A stretch of DNA of 64,000 nucleotides from Actinomycetes bacterium (GCA_021785935.1 JAJYOG010000005.1:1-64000); one strand, 5' to 3'. Positions 32,482 to 41,889 are shown, numbered from the stretch's first letter. Notes: generated from the letters alone by a model not told the origin. Made by a program: numbers and translations.

Positions 32482-33012
32482 CTAATTCAATTGGCCCAGG
32501 CGCCCAGGGGGCCAGTAGGTGAAAAAGGCTTTGCCGATAACGCTATCCACCGGCAGCCAGGGAGGATCCCAGAAACGGGCGTCAAGGCTGTCGGTGCGGT
32601 TATCCCCCATCACAAAAACATTGCCGGGCGGAATCGTTGTCGGGGGGAAATTGCTGACATCGGCCACCAATGGATTGATATAATTCTCTACTTGTGGTTC
32701 ACCGTTAACGATGACCTGTCCACGCCTGACCTCAACCGTGTCGCCTCCGAGAGCAATAACCCTTTTGACGAAATCGGTGCCGGGATCGGTGGGAGCGGGA
32801 AAGACGATGATGTCACCGCGCTGGATCTCGCCGTAGCGGTAGGCTAGCCGGTTTACCAGCAAACGATCCCCAGGATCAATCGTCGGGACCATCGACGGAG
32901 TGGGAATCTGGAAAGGTTTGATCAGGTAGGCCTGGCAGACCCAGGCGACGATGACGGCGCCAAGGATTATCCCGATGGTTTCGAGGATACTGCGGGCGAC
33001 GCTGCGGGGCAT
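32482..33012 (-). CDS. lepB: Signal peptidase I
   Basis: A 176-residue membrane protease cutting Sec signal peptides. One N-terminal membrane span (about 10-28, TIGIILGAVIVAWVCQAYLI). Catalytic serine in IPTPSMVPTI, general-base lysine in FVKRVIALGGD, and the conserved VFVMGDNRTDSLDARFW box. It follows rplS by 16 bases and precedes rnhB, the standard actinobacterial arrangement. Confidence 0.94.
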   Translation of the reverse strand: MPRSVARSILETIGIILGAVIVAWVCQAYLIKPFQIPTPSMVPTIDPGDRLLVNRLAYRYGEIQRGDIIVFPAPTDPGTDFVKRVIALGGDTVEVRRGQVIVNGEPQVENYINPLVADVSNFPPTTIPPGNVFVMGDNRTDSLDARFWDPPWLPVDSVIGKAFFTYWPPGRLGQLN

Positions 33013-33028
33013 CAGAGAATCCGGAAGT

Positions 33029-33376
33029 CTAGCGCTGCTTTTCCCGGACCTTGGCTTTCTTGCCGACCTTACCGCGCAGGTAATAAAGCTTGGCGCGGCG
33101 GACGTCGCCGATGCTCAGGACTTCGATCTTGCTGATCTTCGGGGAATGGAGCGGGAATGTACGCTCGACGCCAACGCCGAAGGAATGCTTGCGCACGGTG
33201 AAAGTCTCGCGTGAGCCCTCGCCCTGGCGCTTGATGACAATGCCCTGGAAAACCTGGATACGGCTGCGGGTTCCCTCAATAACCTGGAAGTGTACCTTGA
33301 CGGTATCCCCGGCCTTGAACTGGGGTATTCCCTTGCGGAGCTGCTGCTCCTCGAGCCTGGCTATGGTCTGATTCAT
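33029..33376 (-). CDS. rplS: 50S ribosomal protein L19
   Basis: A 115-residue ribosomal protein at the 30S-50S interface. Signature sequence [93 protein letters not shown]. Full length. Its usual upstream partner trmD is 5.2 kb away here, so rplS must have its own promoter in 33377-33720. Confidence 0.96.
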   Translation of the reverse strand: MNQTIARLEEQQLRKGIPQFKAGDTVKVHFQVIEGTRSRIQVFQGIVIKRQGEGSRETFTVRKHSFGVGVERTFPLHSPKISKIEVLSIGDVRRAKLYYLRGKVGKKAKVREKQR

Positions 33377-33720
33377 GAATTTCTCCCCGCTTCTGCTGGA
33401 AACGGCCGCCTGTTGCGGCCTGTCTACGCCGGATTTGCGGCCTAATTGGCGCCTGGTTGCCGCCCAACCCGGCGATTTTCTATATCAATGGTGCCAAGTT
33501 CGAGATTTTAGAGGTTTTTTGGAGGGAATGCAATATAAGGCGGGCAACCTGGTACTGGTTTTGATATCAAGCGGCCCCTTATTTCCTCAATTTTAACTTC
33601 ATTGCTGTCAAAGTTGCTCTCAAAATATGGAGCCTCCAGGAAACTCAGTGTTGTTCATTGGAGTTGGAGTTGAGTTTGCTGGCAGGATTCGTCTAGAGAG
33701 GTACTGCCAGCGATATAAGG
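33377..33720. other. 344-bp region upstream of rplS
   Basis: No gene recognised. GC-rich next to rplS (probable leader) and AT-rich beyond about 33480, marking by eye the edge of the inserted segment. Confidence 0.5.
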
Positions 33721-34167
33721 TTAATAGCGACCGTCAGGCTCTCTGCTTTTTATCTTTCTGTAAAACGAGCGCCAAGAGCGCCGTTTAACGATTACATATA
33801 GTGGAAAAACTGTTATATCAATAAAAGCAGAAAGGGTCAAAGAACCGGAAAATAGGTTCAGATATCCCAAACCAAAGAGCGCGAACCAGATATAGTCACC
33901 GGCCTCCCAGGATACCGTCATGGCGGAAACCAAGCTAAAAATGATTGTCCAAATCATGATTTCATCACTTAATGTTGTTTCCTTCCGGTGCAAAGGATTT
34001 GTTGCCGCCCAAATATAGATCGCCAAGATAAGGAGAACAGAGAGAGTGCCAATGGCCAGCGTTGATTTCCTCAGCTTCAACGAGTCCATGTCATCAATGT
34101 CTCGACTCGGGATAGCCGGGTACTTGGTCATGGCCGTTTTGCTGGCCCCACCAATCGCCAAAATCAA
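33721..34167 (-). CDS. Hypothetical membrane protein
   Basis: Up to 148 residues from a TTG at 34167; internal ATGs (34131 or 34089) are equally possible because no ribosome-binding site decides. Three or four hydrophobic segments (LAIGTLSVLLILAIYIWAA, IMIWTIIFSLVSAMTV, YIWFALFGLGYLNLF, AFIDITVFPLYVIV) and a basic C-terminus (KRRSWRSFYRKIK). No family recognised. It is an orphan inside the segment separating rplS from trmD. Confidence 0.5.
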   Translation of the reverse strand: MILAIGGASKTAMTKYPAIPSRDIDDMDSLKLRKSTLAIGTLSVLLILAIYIWAATNPLHRKETTLSDEIMIWTIIFSLVSAMTVSWEAGDYIWFALFGLGYLNLFSGSLTLSAFIDITVFPLYVIVKRRSWRSFYRKIKSREPDGRY

Positions 34168-34386
34168 AAATGCCTGTAAGGAGGAAATCTGAAAGAGATT
34201 GTTTCCAAGGCGTCCATTCCATTAGCTTTATCACTTACATGTTTGTCTTCACCCCCTTCGCCGGGCTTCACAATGTCGGCATCTTTGAGCCGATCTGGCT
34301 TGCACAAGTTTCTCCTGTGCCACTGGCAATCACTGATTAGCTGAGGTCAGATAAGAATTTCTAACAATTCGTAGAAAAGAATATAA

Positions 34387-34414
34387 TTGACAAAATGACT
34401 CGATAATATAAAAT
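34387..34414 (+). promoter_or_regulatory. Promoter of the dynamin/antiporter operon
   Basis: TTGACA (34387-34392) and TAAAAT (34409-34414) with a 16-base spacer, giving a leader of about 115 bases before the ATG at 34536. Confidence 0.6.
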
Positions 34415-34419
34415 GTTAC

Positions 34420-34535
34420 TAGCCCTATTCACTGGGCTATATTGTAAAAACAACATAATGGTGATGAAGCTCACCGAATGCTCTCTTTTGAGCTAATGGC
34501 TTCTGCAGCAGATCTGCAGGAGCTTTTTTTGTGAA
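34420..34535 (+). promoter_or_regulatory. Structured 5' leader with possible attenuator
   Basis: Three successive hairpins: tagccc/gggcta (34420-34439), agctca/tgagct (34468-34494), and a terminator-like stem ending in seven T (34499-34530). The agct at 34491-34494 could pair with either the second or third structure, so alternative folds are possible. No known riboswitch pattern recognised. Confidence 0.45.
34499..34530 (+). terminator. Terminator-like hairpin just before the dynamin gene
   Basis: Stem gcttctgcag/ctgcaggagc (one G-U type pair) with a 5-base loop followed by ttttttt. It ends five bases before the ATG. Its 3' arm contains aggag, the only ribosome-binding-site-like sequence near that start. 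Confidence 0.65.
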
Positions 34536-36326
34536 ATGCTGGAGAATTATTCAAAAATCAGAGAATCGCTGCTGGAATTGCCCGCGAAAGTTGCCTCGGC
34601 AACCGAGAGTGAGGAATCGCGCCGGGCACTTTCGGCCATCGCCAAGAGGCTGGCAGAAAATGAGTTCTGCCTGGTTGTGGCAGGCCAGTTTAAGCGCGGC
34701 AAAAGCACCTTCATAAATGCCTTCCTGGGAGACGATCTGCTGCCCACGGCGATCATCCCTGTCACTTCAATAATCACTGAGATCCGGTACGGTGAGTCCC
34801 TTCGAATTAACGTAATCTTCAATGATGGCTCAGAAAAAGAAATTTCTGGAGAAGATCTGGTTTACTACGTCACCGAAAAAAATAACCCCAAGAATGCGAA
34901 GGATGTGAAAATCGTGGTAATTTTCCATCCTTCCTCTTATCTGAAGAACAACATCCGCCTCATTGACACCCCCGGGGTTGCATCGATTCACAGTCACAAC
35001 ACGGACGTGACATACAGTTACCTGCCCAACGCCGATGCAGCGATTTTTTTGGTCAGTGTTGACCCGCCGATTACAGACGCCGAGTACCACTTTCTGAACG
35101 ATCTGAAGGGATTTGCCACCAAGCTTTTCTTCATTCAGAACAAGATCGATACAGTCAGCGCTGCCGACCGGAATGAGTCACTTGAGTTTACCCGTGAGGT
35201 AATAAACAAGCAGGCCGGGCTTGAGAATACAATCGTATATCCGCTCTCAGCCAAGAAAGCGCTGGAGGGAAAACTTGGCCAAAACCGCGGCCTATTTGAG
35301 GAAAGTGGACTTGCGGATTTTGAATCCATGTTGGAAAGCTTTCTTATCGAAGAAAAAGGGCAGGTGCTCCTCGCCTCGGCTGCAAACAAAATACGAAACA
35401 TTGTCGCTCAGGAGTCTTTTTCGGCAAGGCTTATGCAAAAGTCACTTGGCGAGCCGCTAAAGGACTTTGAAGAAAAGATTAAACACTTCACTGACGCCGA
35501 AGTCGATATCTCTCAGGAGCGCCGGGATAGCCATCACCTTGTTCGCGCCGAAACCGGCAGTATGGCGAGTGAAATCCTGATCCCTGATCTTGAGGCACTG
35601 AAAGCGGAAAAATCGGCTGCCCTGGTCAAAGCGATCGGTCAGTATTACGAGTCAATCCGTCCGATCGGTAACAGGGAACTTGTAAAAAAGATGAATCATT
35701 TCGTCCATGAGCAGATACACGATACCTTTGATGAGTTTCAATCCCATGAAGAAGGTATTCTGAGAAGTCGCCTTGAGACTATCCTCGAACGGCTGATAGC
35801 CAGGACTAATCAGATGATAAAAAATATCATCAATCTGTCTGTTGACATCTTCGAGATCGATCTGCAACCGTTCGCAATAGAAGAATCTCTGGCCAAAGAA
35901 TCAGGATTTCGGTTCAAAATCGATGAAGACGTCAAGGTTTCGCTTGAGTTCATCACGGAGTCGGCAACGCTTATGCTCCCCAAACCGCTGGCACACAAGA
36001 TCATCCTCAAAAACGCTCGTGAACGGATGCGAGAAATGGTTGAAAGACATTGCGGGCGTCTACGCCAGGATTTCATGGTACGGATTGATAAGACCGTCTC
36101 TGATTTTGAAAAGCAGCTTGACGGGATAGTCGAGGCAAGCCTGGCAGGAATCCGCGGTGCCCTTAACGCGGCTCAAAACGCGAAGAAAGAGGGAGAACAC
36201 GGAGTTTCAAAGAACGAAGCCGGTCTAAACAATCGTCTTGATATATTCGAAAGCGTAGTCCGTGAGCTGGACAGCCTGGAGGAGGGAAATATGCTGAGCC
36301 AGCAAATGGGGGCAAGTCATGAGTGA
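34536..36326 (+). CDS. Bacterial dynamin-like GTPase
   Basis: A 596-residue large GTPase of the bacterial dynamin-like family. G1 is AGQFKRGKSTFINAFLG (about 49-65), G2 a threonine in IPVTSIITE, G3 IDTPG (about 144-148), and G4 QNKID. The rest is mostly helical with long charged, coiled-coil-like stretches and a hydrophobic patch near residue 470 (ESATLMLPKPLAHKIIL) that could touch membrane. Such proteins remodel or repair membranes, some in stress or phage defence. It overlaps the antiporter gene by eight bases, so they form an operon. Single copy, not the tandem pair seen in some dynamin operons. Confidence 0.82.
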   Translation: MLENYSKIRESLLELPAKVASATESEESRRALSAIAKRLAENEFCLVVAGQFKRGKSTFINAFLGDDLLPTAIIPVTSIITEIRYGESLRINVIFNDGSEKEISGEDLVYYVTEKNNPKNAKDVKIVVIFHPSSYLKNNIRLIDTPGVASIHSHNTDVTYSYLPNADAAIFLVSVDPPITDAEYHFLNDLKGFATKLFFIQNKIDTVSAADRNESLEFTREVINKQAGLENTIVYPLSAKKALEGKLGQNRGLFEESGLADFESMLESFLIEEKGQVLLASAANKIRNIVAQESFSARLMQKSLGEPLKDFEEKIKHFTDAEVDISQERRDSHHLVRAETGSMASEILIPDLEALKAEKSAALVKAIGQYYESIRPIGNRELVKKMNHFVHEQIHDTFDEFQSHEEGILRSRLETILERLIARTNQMIKNIINLSVDIFEIDLQPFAIEESLAKESGFRFKIDEDVKVSLEFITESATLMLPKPLAHKIILKNARERMREMVERHCGRLRQDFMVRIDKTVSDFEKQLDGIVEASLAGIRGALNAAQNAKKEGEHGVSKNEAGLNNRLDIFESVVRELDSLEEGNMLSQQMGASHE

Positions 36327-37551
36327 TCCTTTCACTATCGCGGCCGTCTGGTTCGCGTTGGCAGTCTTAGCCACTATCATTGCCAATAAACTGCGTGTCT
36401 CGGTGGCACTCATAGAGATTTGCGTTGGTGTCGCAGCAGGTGCGGTGGCTCTGCGTTTCTTTGGCTCGGACTGGCTTGGAGCAAATACAGATTGGCTTAA
36501 ATTCCTAGCCTCATCGGGAGCCGTAGTACTGACCTTCCTGGCGGGCGCCGAGCTTGAGCCTGCTGTCCTTAAGACAAAGTGGAAGGAAGTAAGCGTCGTG
36601 GGGCTCATAGGCTTTTTTGCGCCGTTCTTGGCATGCACCGCTTTGGCAAAATATGGATTAGGCTGGGATTCAAAGGCTAGCTTGCTCGCAGGCGTCGCCC
36701 TCTCGACCACTTCTATGGCAGTTGTTTATGCGGTGATGCTGGATACAGGGCTAAACAAGATCAGCTTCGGGAAGGGAATCCTTGGTGCCTGCTTTGTGAA
36801 CGATTTGGGCACGGTAATCGCGCTCGGGCTCATCTTCGCGCCTTTCACGTACAAGACAGCTGTTTTTATCGGCGTAACCGTTCTAGTTCTGGCTGCACTT
36901 CCTTTTGTAACGAAATGGTTGACAAAAAAATATGCATACGGTACAGCGGCCATCCGCACCAAATGGCTGCTTTTAATCCTTTTTGGTTTGGGAGCGCTTG
37001 CCACTTGGTCCGGCAGTGAGGCGGTGCTTCCTGCCTACATCGCTGGCATGGCACTTGCTGGCGCAGCAGCCGAGGACCATAACTGGATGCGGCGGGTGCG
37101 CACATTGACCGTGGGGCTGCTCACGCCCTTTTATTTCCTGCGCGCTGGTTCGCTGGTTACTATCCCTGCAATCATAGGCGCGCCTTTTGTCTTTGTGGCG
37201 CTTCTGGGAGGCAAGGTAGCATCAAAAATCTTTGGCCTATACCCCGTGATTGGCCGTTATAACAAACACCGGAAGGAAAGATGGTATTACACGCTGATGA
37301 TGTCAACGGGTCTCACTTTTGGCACGATTTCCGCACTTTACGGATACAGTCACAACATCATCAACCAGGACCAGTATTCATTCCTGGTCGCAGTTGTCAT
37401 AGCTAGCGCTGTTGTGCCCACGTTAATTGCAACGGCTATATTCTTGCCAAAGCATCTATTTGAACACATTCCGATGCTTGACGAGGAAGATGAATTCAAC
37501 GGGGGTAATAAGAATGGAAATGTAAGTCAGAGTTCGGAGAGAGGCGGGTAG
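36319..37551 (+). CDS. Cation:proton antiporter (CPA superfamily)
   Basis: A 410-residue membrane transporter with about 11-12 spans. The core helix has GKGILGACFVNDLGTVIALGLIFAPF: an ND pair in place of the DD of electrogenic CPA2 exchangers. In this superfamily ND generally goes with electroneutral exchange. SALYGYSHNIINQDQYSFLVAVVIASAVVPTLIATAIFLP is typical of the final helices. The tail is acidic and polar (LDEEDEFNGGNKNGN). Coupled to the dynamin-like gene, suggesting a shared membrane/ion-stress function. Transported ion (Na+ or K+) not determined. Confidence 0.82.
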   Translation: MSDPFTIAAVWFALAVLATIIANKLRVSVALIEICVGVAAGAVALRFFGSDWLGANTDWLKFLASSGAVVLTFLAGAELEPAVLKTKWKEVSVVGLIGFFAPFLACTALAKYGLGWDSKASLLAGVALSTTSMAVVYAVMLDTGLNKISFGKGILGACFVNDLGTVIALGLIFAPFTYKTAVFIGVTVLVLAALPFVTKWLTKKYAYGTAAIRTKWLLLILFGLGALATWSGSEAVLPAYIAGMALAGAAAEDHNWMRRVRTLTVGLLTPFYFLRAGSLVTIPAIIGAPFVFVALLGGKVASKIFGLYPVIGRYNKHRKERWYYTLMMSTGLTFGTISALYGYSHNIINQDQYSFLVAVVIASAVVPTLIATAIFLPKHLFEHIPMLDEEDEFNGGNKNGNVSQSSERGG

Positions 37552-37565
37552 GCGTTGGCGGATAA

Positions 37566-37694
37566 TTGATCTACCTTGAAAGAACAAGGCCGATTATATT
37601 ATCCCAGCGGATAGCGATTTTCACTTTTGCGGTCATGGTGGGTTTATCCGTATTTATAGGTTATATCTTAAGCAACTGCGTTCTACAGAATTAA
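37566..37694 (+). CDS. Possible 42-residue membrane peptide
   Basis: TTG at 37566 to TAA at 37694, 14 bases after the antiporter stop. It contains one strongly hydrophobic segment (IAIFTFAVMVGLSVFIGYIL) after a basic N-terminus (ERTRPIILSQR). The ribosome-binding site (ggcgg) is weak, so it is tentative. Confidence 0.35.
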   Translation: MIYLERTRPIILSQRIAIFTFAVMVGLSVFIGYILSNCVLQN

Positions 37695-37855
37695 GATAAT
37701 GTTTTTGCCGCCCCGCACCACGACACTTGCAATTATGTTTTATGAACACCTGCATAATCCTGGCAGTAAGGTAGGTTAACAAAAGACCCGTAATCATAAA
37801 AGGACTGTCGCGACGATAGCCTTAAACACAGGAACATTAAAAGCAAAATGAAATG
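37695..37855. other. Intergenic spacer
   Basis: AT-rich; no terminator or gene clearly seen between the plus-strand operon and the converging tauE-like gene. Confidence 0.4.
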
Positions 37856-38611
37856 TTAAAAAACTGTTAATATTCCAAGGCTTATTGTCGCTATCAATGC
37901 CAAAGGAATCCATTTACGGTTTTGATCTTCATTCATTAAAAGGTTCCCTAACCGCGCGCCCAGATATGCCATCGGAATAATTCCTATCCCCATGGAAATC
38001 ATTACCGGGCCATTCACATGCCCGAGGGCGAATTGGATGATCGTTCCCGGCAGGGCCATCACCGCCACCACCAACAGTGATGTGGCTATCGCCTTCTTGA
38101 CGGGCAGTCCGTAGATGACCACGAATGCTGGCACGAAGAAAATGCCGCCGCCATTAGCAAGCAGGCCCGAAAGAATACTGATAAACGCCGAGACCGTCAG
38201 CACCTGCCACACCGGTGGCCGGGGTTCAACCTTGCGGCCGGCGAACGACCTCTCGGTCAGATCCTTGACGATAAAATCCACCCCCACCAAAAAAAGAACC
38301 ACGGCAGTCAGCAGCATGAGAAATTTGCCGGAGACATATTTTGTCAGCAGTGAGCCAACGACCATTCCCGGCAAGCCGGTTGCGAGGCTCAGCAGGGCCA
38401 GCCGGAAATCGACAAGATGATGCTTGCGGAAAGCGAAGAGGGCGATGTTCGCGGTCAGCCTTGTCAGAGGCAGCGGCGTGGCCAACGCTTCGAGAGGCGG
38501 CAATCCTGCCAAGACCCTGATCAATGGCGTGTCGATGCTGCTGCCGCCGATGCCAAAGAAAGCCGACACGTAGCCGGTAACGCAACCGATGGGGATGGCG
38601 ATCAAGCTCAT
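37856..38611 (-). CDS. TauE/SafE-family membrane exporter
   Basis: A 251-residue membrane protein with seven to eight spans in two pseudo-repeats. The first is GCVTGYVSAFFGIGGSSIDTPLI, the second GLLANGGGIFFVPAFVVIYGLPVKKAIATSLLVVA. These GIGGG-like loops are the TauE/SafE signature. Members export sulfite, sulfoacetate or related anions. The start is nine bases after the trmD stop, so it has joined the trmD transcript. A sulfur-anion role would fit an organism with Dsr proteins, but that is inference. Confidence 0.85.
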   Translation of the reverse strand: MSLIAIPIGCVTGYVSAFFGIGGSSIDTPLIRVLAGLPPLEALATPLPLTRLTANIALFAFRKHHLVDFRLALLSLATGLPGMVVGSLLTKYVSGKFLMLLTAVVLFLVGVDFIVKDLTERSFAGRKVEPRPPVWQVLTVSAFISILSGLLANGGGIFFVPAFVVIYGLPVKKAIATSLLVVAVMALPGTIIQFALGHVNGPVMISMGIGIIPMAYLGARLGNLLMNEDQNRKWIPLALIATISLGILTVF

Positions 38612-38620
38612 GGCAAGCCC

Positions 38621-39283
38621 CTACTTCAGATTTTCCCGACGCCACTTCTCGATCCCGGCGTGGTTCCCGGAAATTAGCACTTCTGGTACCTTCCAGCCGC
38701 GGAATTCGGCGGGTTTGGTGTAGTGCGGATATTCGAGCCGGCCACCAAACTCATCTGAAAACGACTCGAAGACAGCGCTCTCCTCACTCCCGAGCGCTCC
38801 GGGCAGGCGGCGCGCCAGCGCATCCATGAGCACCATCGCCGGTAGTTCTCCCCCGCTGACGACATAATCTCCGATCGAGATCTCGCCGGTGACCAGGTGT
38901 TCGGAGACGCGCTCGTCGAATCCCTCGTAGCGGCCGCAGAGCAGTGTGAATTCCTTAAGCTCCGTCATCTCCGTCAGCAGTTTTTCGTCCAGCCGTCTGC
39001 CGCGGGGCGATAACATATACACGGGACGTTCGTCCTTCACCGCCTCGCAATCCATTTCGTATACGCCCTCAATGGCAGCGCAGACCGCGTCGACGCGCAA
39101 GACCATGCCGGCGCCGCCGCCGGCGGGGGTATCATCCACCTGGTTGTGTTTGAGCGGCGTGTAATCGCGAAAGTTGAAAAGCCGCGCCTCGAAACCCCCG
39201 CCCTGCATGGCGTTGGAAATGTGGCGTTGCTCAAAGAACCAGTTGAACCACTGGGGAAAAAGTGAAAAGATGTCTATCCGCAT
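38621..39283 (-). CDS. trmD: tRNA (guanine-N1)-methyltransferase TrmD, short C-terminus
   Basis: A 220-residue SPOUT methyltransferase making m1G37. Start [16 protein letters not shown] at 39283; the longer upstream frame has no family character. Knot motifs are present: [27 protein letters not shown] and [32 protein letters not shown]. The protein ends [15 protein letters not shown], stopping before the R-RPDLL-like tail that closes most TrmD proteins, so it is slightly truncated. Its 5' end overlaps the divergent GT-C gene by 14 bases. Confidence 0.92.
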   Translation of the reverse strand: MRIDIFSLFPQWFNWFFEQRHISNAMQGGGFEARLFNFRDYTPLKHNQVDDTPAGGGAGMVLRVDAVCAAIEGVYEMDCEAVKDERPVYMLSPRGRRLDEKLLTEMTELKEFTLLCGRYEGFDERVSEHLVTGEISIGDYVVSGGELPAMVLMDALARRLPGALGSEESAVFESFSDEFGGRLEYPHYTKPAEFRGWKVPEVLISGNHAGIEKWRRENLK

Positions 39284-40973
39284 GCCACGCTCCCAGGCTT
39301 TTTTCTCATCCATACGCAAGAAGAATACATTAATCGTGCTGGTGCTTCTAACCGGCGCCGTCGCTCTGCGTGTGCCCTGGCGCGCTCGGGTGCTCGACAA
39401 TTGGGATTCATCGAACTTCTCGCTGGCGATGGAGCGCTTCGATCTGGCGTCACACCAGCCCCATCCGCCCGGTTACATACTCTATGTTGCCGTGGGCAAG
39501 CTGTTCAATGTTTTTTTCCATGATCCCAACAACGCGCTGGTGGCCCTAAGTATAACCAGTTTTGTGGTGTCAGTCTTTCTCGTCTATATGGTGGGAGGCT
39601 GGATGTTCGGGCGTTCGACCGGCATCGTCGCCGCCATAATCCTCATTTTTTCACCGCTTGCCTGGTTCCACAGCGAAGTCGCGCTCTCTTACCTGGCCGA
39701 GCTACCGTGGGTGATCCTGGGGACCGGGCTTCTCTACCAACTCTTTTTCCATCGCCGCTACGCGATATTGACAGGGGGGGTTTTAGCGGTCGGCGCCGGT
39801 TTTCGCACGGATGTGTTCCTCTTTCTGGGCCCGCTCTGGTTTGTTGGCATCTGGCGGACCGGCTGGCGCACGGCGCTGTGGTCGCTGCTGGCGGCGGGTG
39901 CGGCCCTGCTTTCCTGCCTCTCACCGCTCATATATCTATCTGGCGGCTTTTCAAGCTATTTCGATGCGAGCCAAATCCTGTATGGTGCGGTCACCGGTCC
40001 GACCAATGTTTCCGCGAACGGCATGCAGGCATTCAGACAAAACCTGATGGATGTCTGGAAGGCAGTCTTGTGGTTCACCGGCCTCGCGGCGCCGCTGATA
40101 TTTTTCCTGCCGCTGGCGCTGTTGCGGACATATCGGGATACCTGGACCCGCCTGCTGTTTTTGCTGGTTCTGCCCTTGCCGGCCCTGGTCGAATTCCTGT
40201 TCGTATATTTTGGACATCCGGGATATGCGTTCATTTTCGGTGGCACACTTCTGCTTTTGCTGGCCCGATCTGTAGTGATGATGGGCGAGTGCGCGGGGCG
40301 GGCTGAGAGGTATTTCGCAAGCGGTAACCGGGGAGAACTGGCAACCGCAGCAGACAGTAACATGAGTATGTCTGGCGCTACGTTAACCGGCTACGTCTTG
40401 ATGGCTCTTTTTCTGCTCGCTGTTTCGGCGGGAAATTCGTACCTGTTTCTCAAGGCAACGAAGATCAACCACGAGGCGCCGTTCACGGGCTATTCAGTGG
40501 CGACCCTGTACGGGGGATATAGTGCCGGGGGCCTGAGCGCGGCGGAGACTAACACGAATCTGCTGATCGATGAGGTCCGCCGCTTCGAGCCGGGCGACAC
40601 CATGATTGTGAATGCGTACCCGTACGACCTCAAGATCACTGACTGGCGGCGGACACTTTATTATCTGCCGGAGTTCAGGGATGCAATCCTCTGGATGACA
40701 TCGGGAGCGGAGTACTCCGTCGCCTGGCATCATACGGTGGAAAAAAGGATGACGACGAGCGTAACTGTCGACGGGGATGTGCGGCAGATCCTGTTCATCG
40801 GGCTGGATGGCAGCCAGGTGCATCAAGCGAATCAGAGCGGTTCGCAGAGCGGGCTGCAGACAGCTGTGACTTCGGAGGCCCTCCCCGCAATCGACGACGT
40901 GCCGTTGACGCTGGTGCGGTTTCCTGCCGGCGGCAGCACCATCACCGTTGGCCCCTATACGATCGGGCGGTAA
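39270..40973 (+). CDS. GT-C family glycosyltransferase (DUF2723/TMEM260-like)
   Basis: About 567 residues from ATG 39270 (39282 is also possible); longer in-frame starts run deep into trmD. N-terminal signal-anchor, then [38 protein letters not shown], whose acidic loop and HPPGY motif are typical of GT-C O-mannosyltransferase-like enzymes. About ten membrane spans follow, with a C-terminal extracytoplasmic domain (about 430-567). Only plus-strand gene in the block, separating trmD from rimM; the stop is four bases from the rimM end. Confidence 0.78.
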   Translation: MSIRMPRSQAFFSSIRKKNTLIVLVLLTGAVALRVPWRARVLDNWDSSNFSLAMERFDLASHQPHPPGYILYVAVGKLFNVFFHDPNNALVALSITSFVVSVFLVYMVGGWMFGRSTGIVAAIILIFSPLAWFHSEVALSYLAELPWVILGTGLLYQLFFHRRYAILTGGVLAVGAGFRTDVFLFLGPLWFVGIWRTGWRTALWSLLAAGAALLSCLSPLIYLSGGFSSYFDASQILYGAVTGPTNVSANGMQAFRQNLMDVWKAVLWFTGLAAPLIFFLPLALLRTYRDTWTRLLFLLVLPLPALVEFLFVYFGHPGYAFIFGGTLLLLLARSVVMMGECAGRAERYFASGNRGELATAADSNMSMSGATLTGYVLMALFLLAVSAGNSYLFLKATKINHEAPFTGYSVATLYGGYSAGGLSAAETNTNLLIDEVRRFEPGDTMIVNAYPYDLKITDWRRTLYYLPEFRDAILWMTSGAEYSVAWHHTVEKRMTTSVTVDGDVRQILFIGLDGSQVHQANQSGSQSGLQTAVTSEALPAIDDVPLTLVRFPAGGSTITVGPYTIGR

Positions 40974-40977
40974 ATGG

Positions 40978-41499
40978 TCAGACCAGGAATCCCTCGACTA
41001 TCTCTATCCGCTGTTTATCGAGATCGATTTTTTTGATTACCTGACTGATAAATGGTATCAATACCGGCTTCTCTTCGCCGCCAGGATCGATTTCGATGTA
41101 GGGGTTGGCCTTGGGGAGTTCCTGCAGCTTGATTACGACGCCCACACGCTTCTCTCCCTCATAGACCTCGCAGCCTTCCACCTGAAAAGCGTAATAAGTT
41201 CCGGCTTCCGGTTCGTCAAGGTCGGCTGCCGGTATGAACAGCGAAGCGCCGAACAACTCCTTGGCCTCGTCGCGAGACCCCACGCCCGACAGCCTGACGA
41301 TCGGACCCCGATCCGATTCACGGCTGGTCTCGATCGAAACCGGCGACCGCTCTTCCTCGCGCTTGCGCATGAGGTAAAGTTGGGACCCGGCAGCGAACCG
41401 CTCCAACCGATCGGTCAGCGGTTTGATCAGCAGCTCACCATTGTTGCCATGGATGCGCTTGACCATCCCGACCAGTATCCACTCGGGAGCGTCGGTCAT
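40978..41499 (-). CDS. rimM: Ribosome maturation factor RimM
   Basis: A 173-residue 30S assembly factor that binds S19. The N-terminal RimM domain begins WILVGMVKRIHGNNGELLIKPLTD; the C-terminal PRC-barrel domain shows TYYAFQVEGCEVYEGEKRVGVVIKL, ending LIPFISQVIKKIDLDKQRIEIV. It lies downstream of khpA and rpsP in the usual order. Full length. Confidence 0.92.
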   Translation of the reverse strand: MTDAPEWILVGMVKRIHGNNGELLIKPLTDRLERFAAGSQLYLMRKREEERSPVSIETSRESDRGPIVRLSGVGSRDEAKELFGASLFIPAADLDEPEAGTYYAFQVEGCEVYEGEKRVGVVIKLQELPKANPYIEIDPGGEEKPVLIPFISQVIKKIDLDKQRIEIVEGFLV

Positions 41500-41624
41500 G
41501 AAGTTATGGATTCGATGAAAGCCATATTGCCGCCCTCATTGAAAGTTGTGCATATGCTTGATGCCTCACCCGTTTCGGGAGCCCGCCCTCTGTGAAACAA
41601 TCCCGGATTAATCAAAAGTGAGTT

Positions 41625-41855
41625 TCAGTCAACTATTTCGACGATGGCACGCTTGCCGTTCTTGACGGCGCTGGCCTTGACGATCGTCCGGAGCGCCCGG
41701 GCGATGCGGCCCTGCTTGCCGATGACCTTGCCGATGTCATCCTTGGCCACGGTGAGTTCGAGCACGACAGTCGTGTCCGTCTCAGTCTCCTGCACCTTGA
41801 CCTCGTCAGGTTTGTCCACCAGGGACTTTGCGAGGTATTCGAGTAACTCTCTCAC
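41625..41855 (-). CDS. khpA: KH-domain RNA-binding protein KhpA
   Basis: A 76-residue single KH domain protein. GTG start at 41855 behind ggaggaag; a longer frame upstream overlaps rpsP and is not family-like. The RNA-binding loop GKVIGKQGRIARALRTIVKA carries the GxxG motif. KhpA (with KhpB) binds small and messenger RNAs. Position between rpsP and rimM is conserved in Gram-positives. Confidence 0.9.
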   Translation of the reverse strand: MRELLEYLAKSLVDKPDEVKVQETETDTTVVLELTVAKDDIGKVIGKQGRIARALRTIVKASAVKNGKRAIVEIVD

Positions 41856-41889
41856 TTTCTTCCTCCGTTTCCACTTTAGAATTGCAACT

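Noticed and set aside
34177-34200. aaggaggaaat on the plus strand near 34180
   Set aside because: No start codon at a suitable distance leads to a sustained frame.
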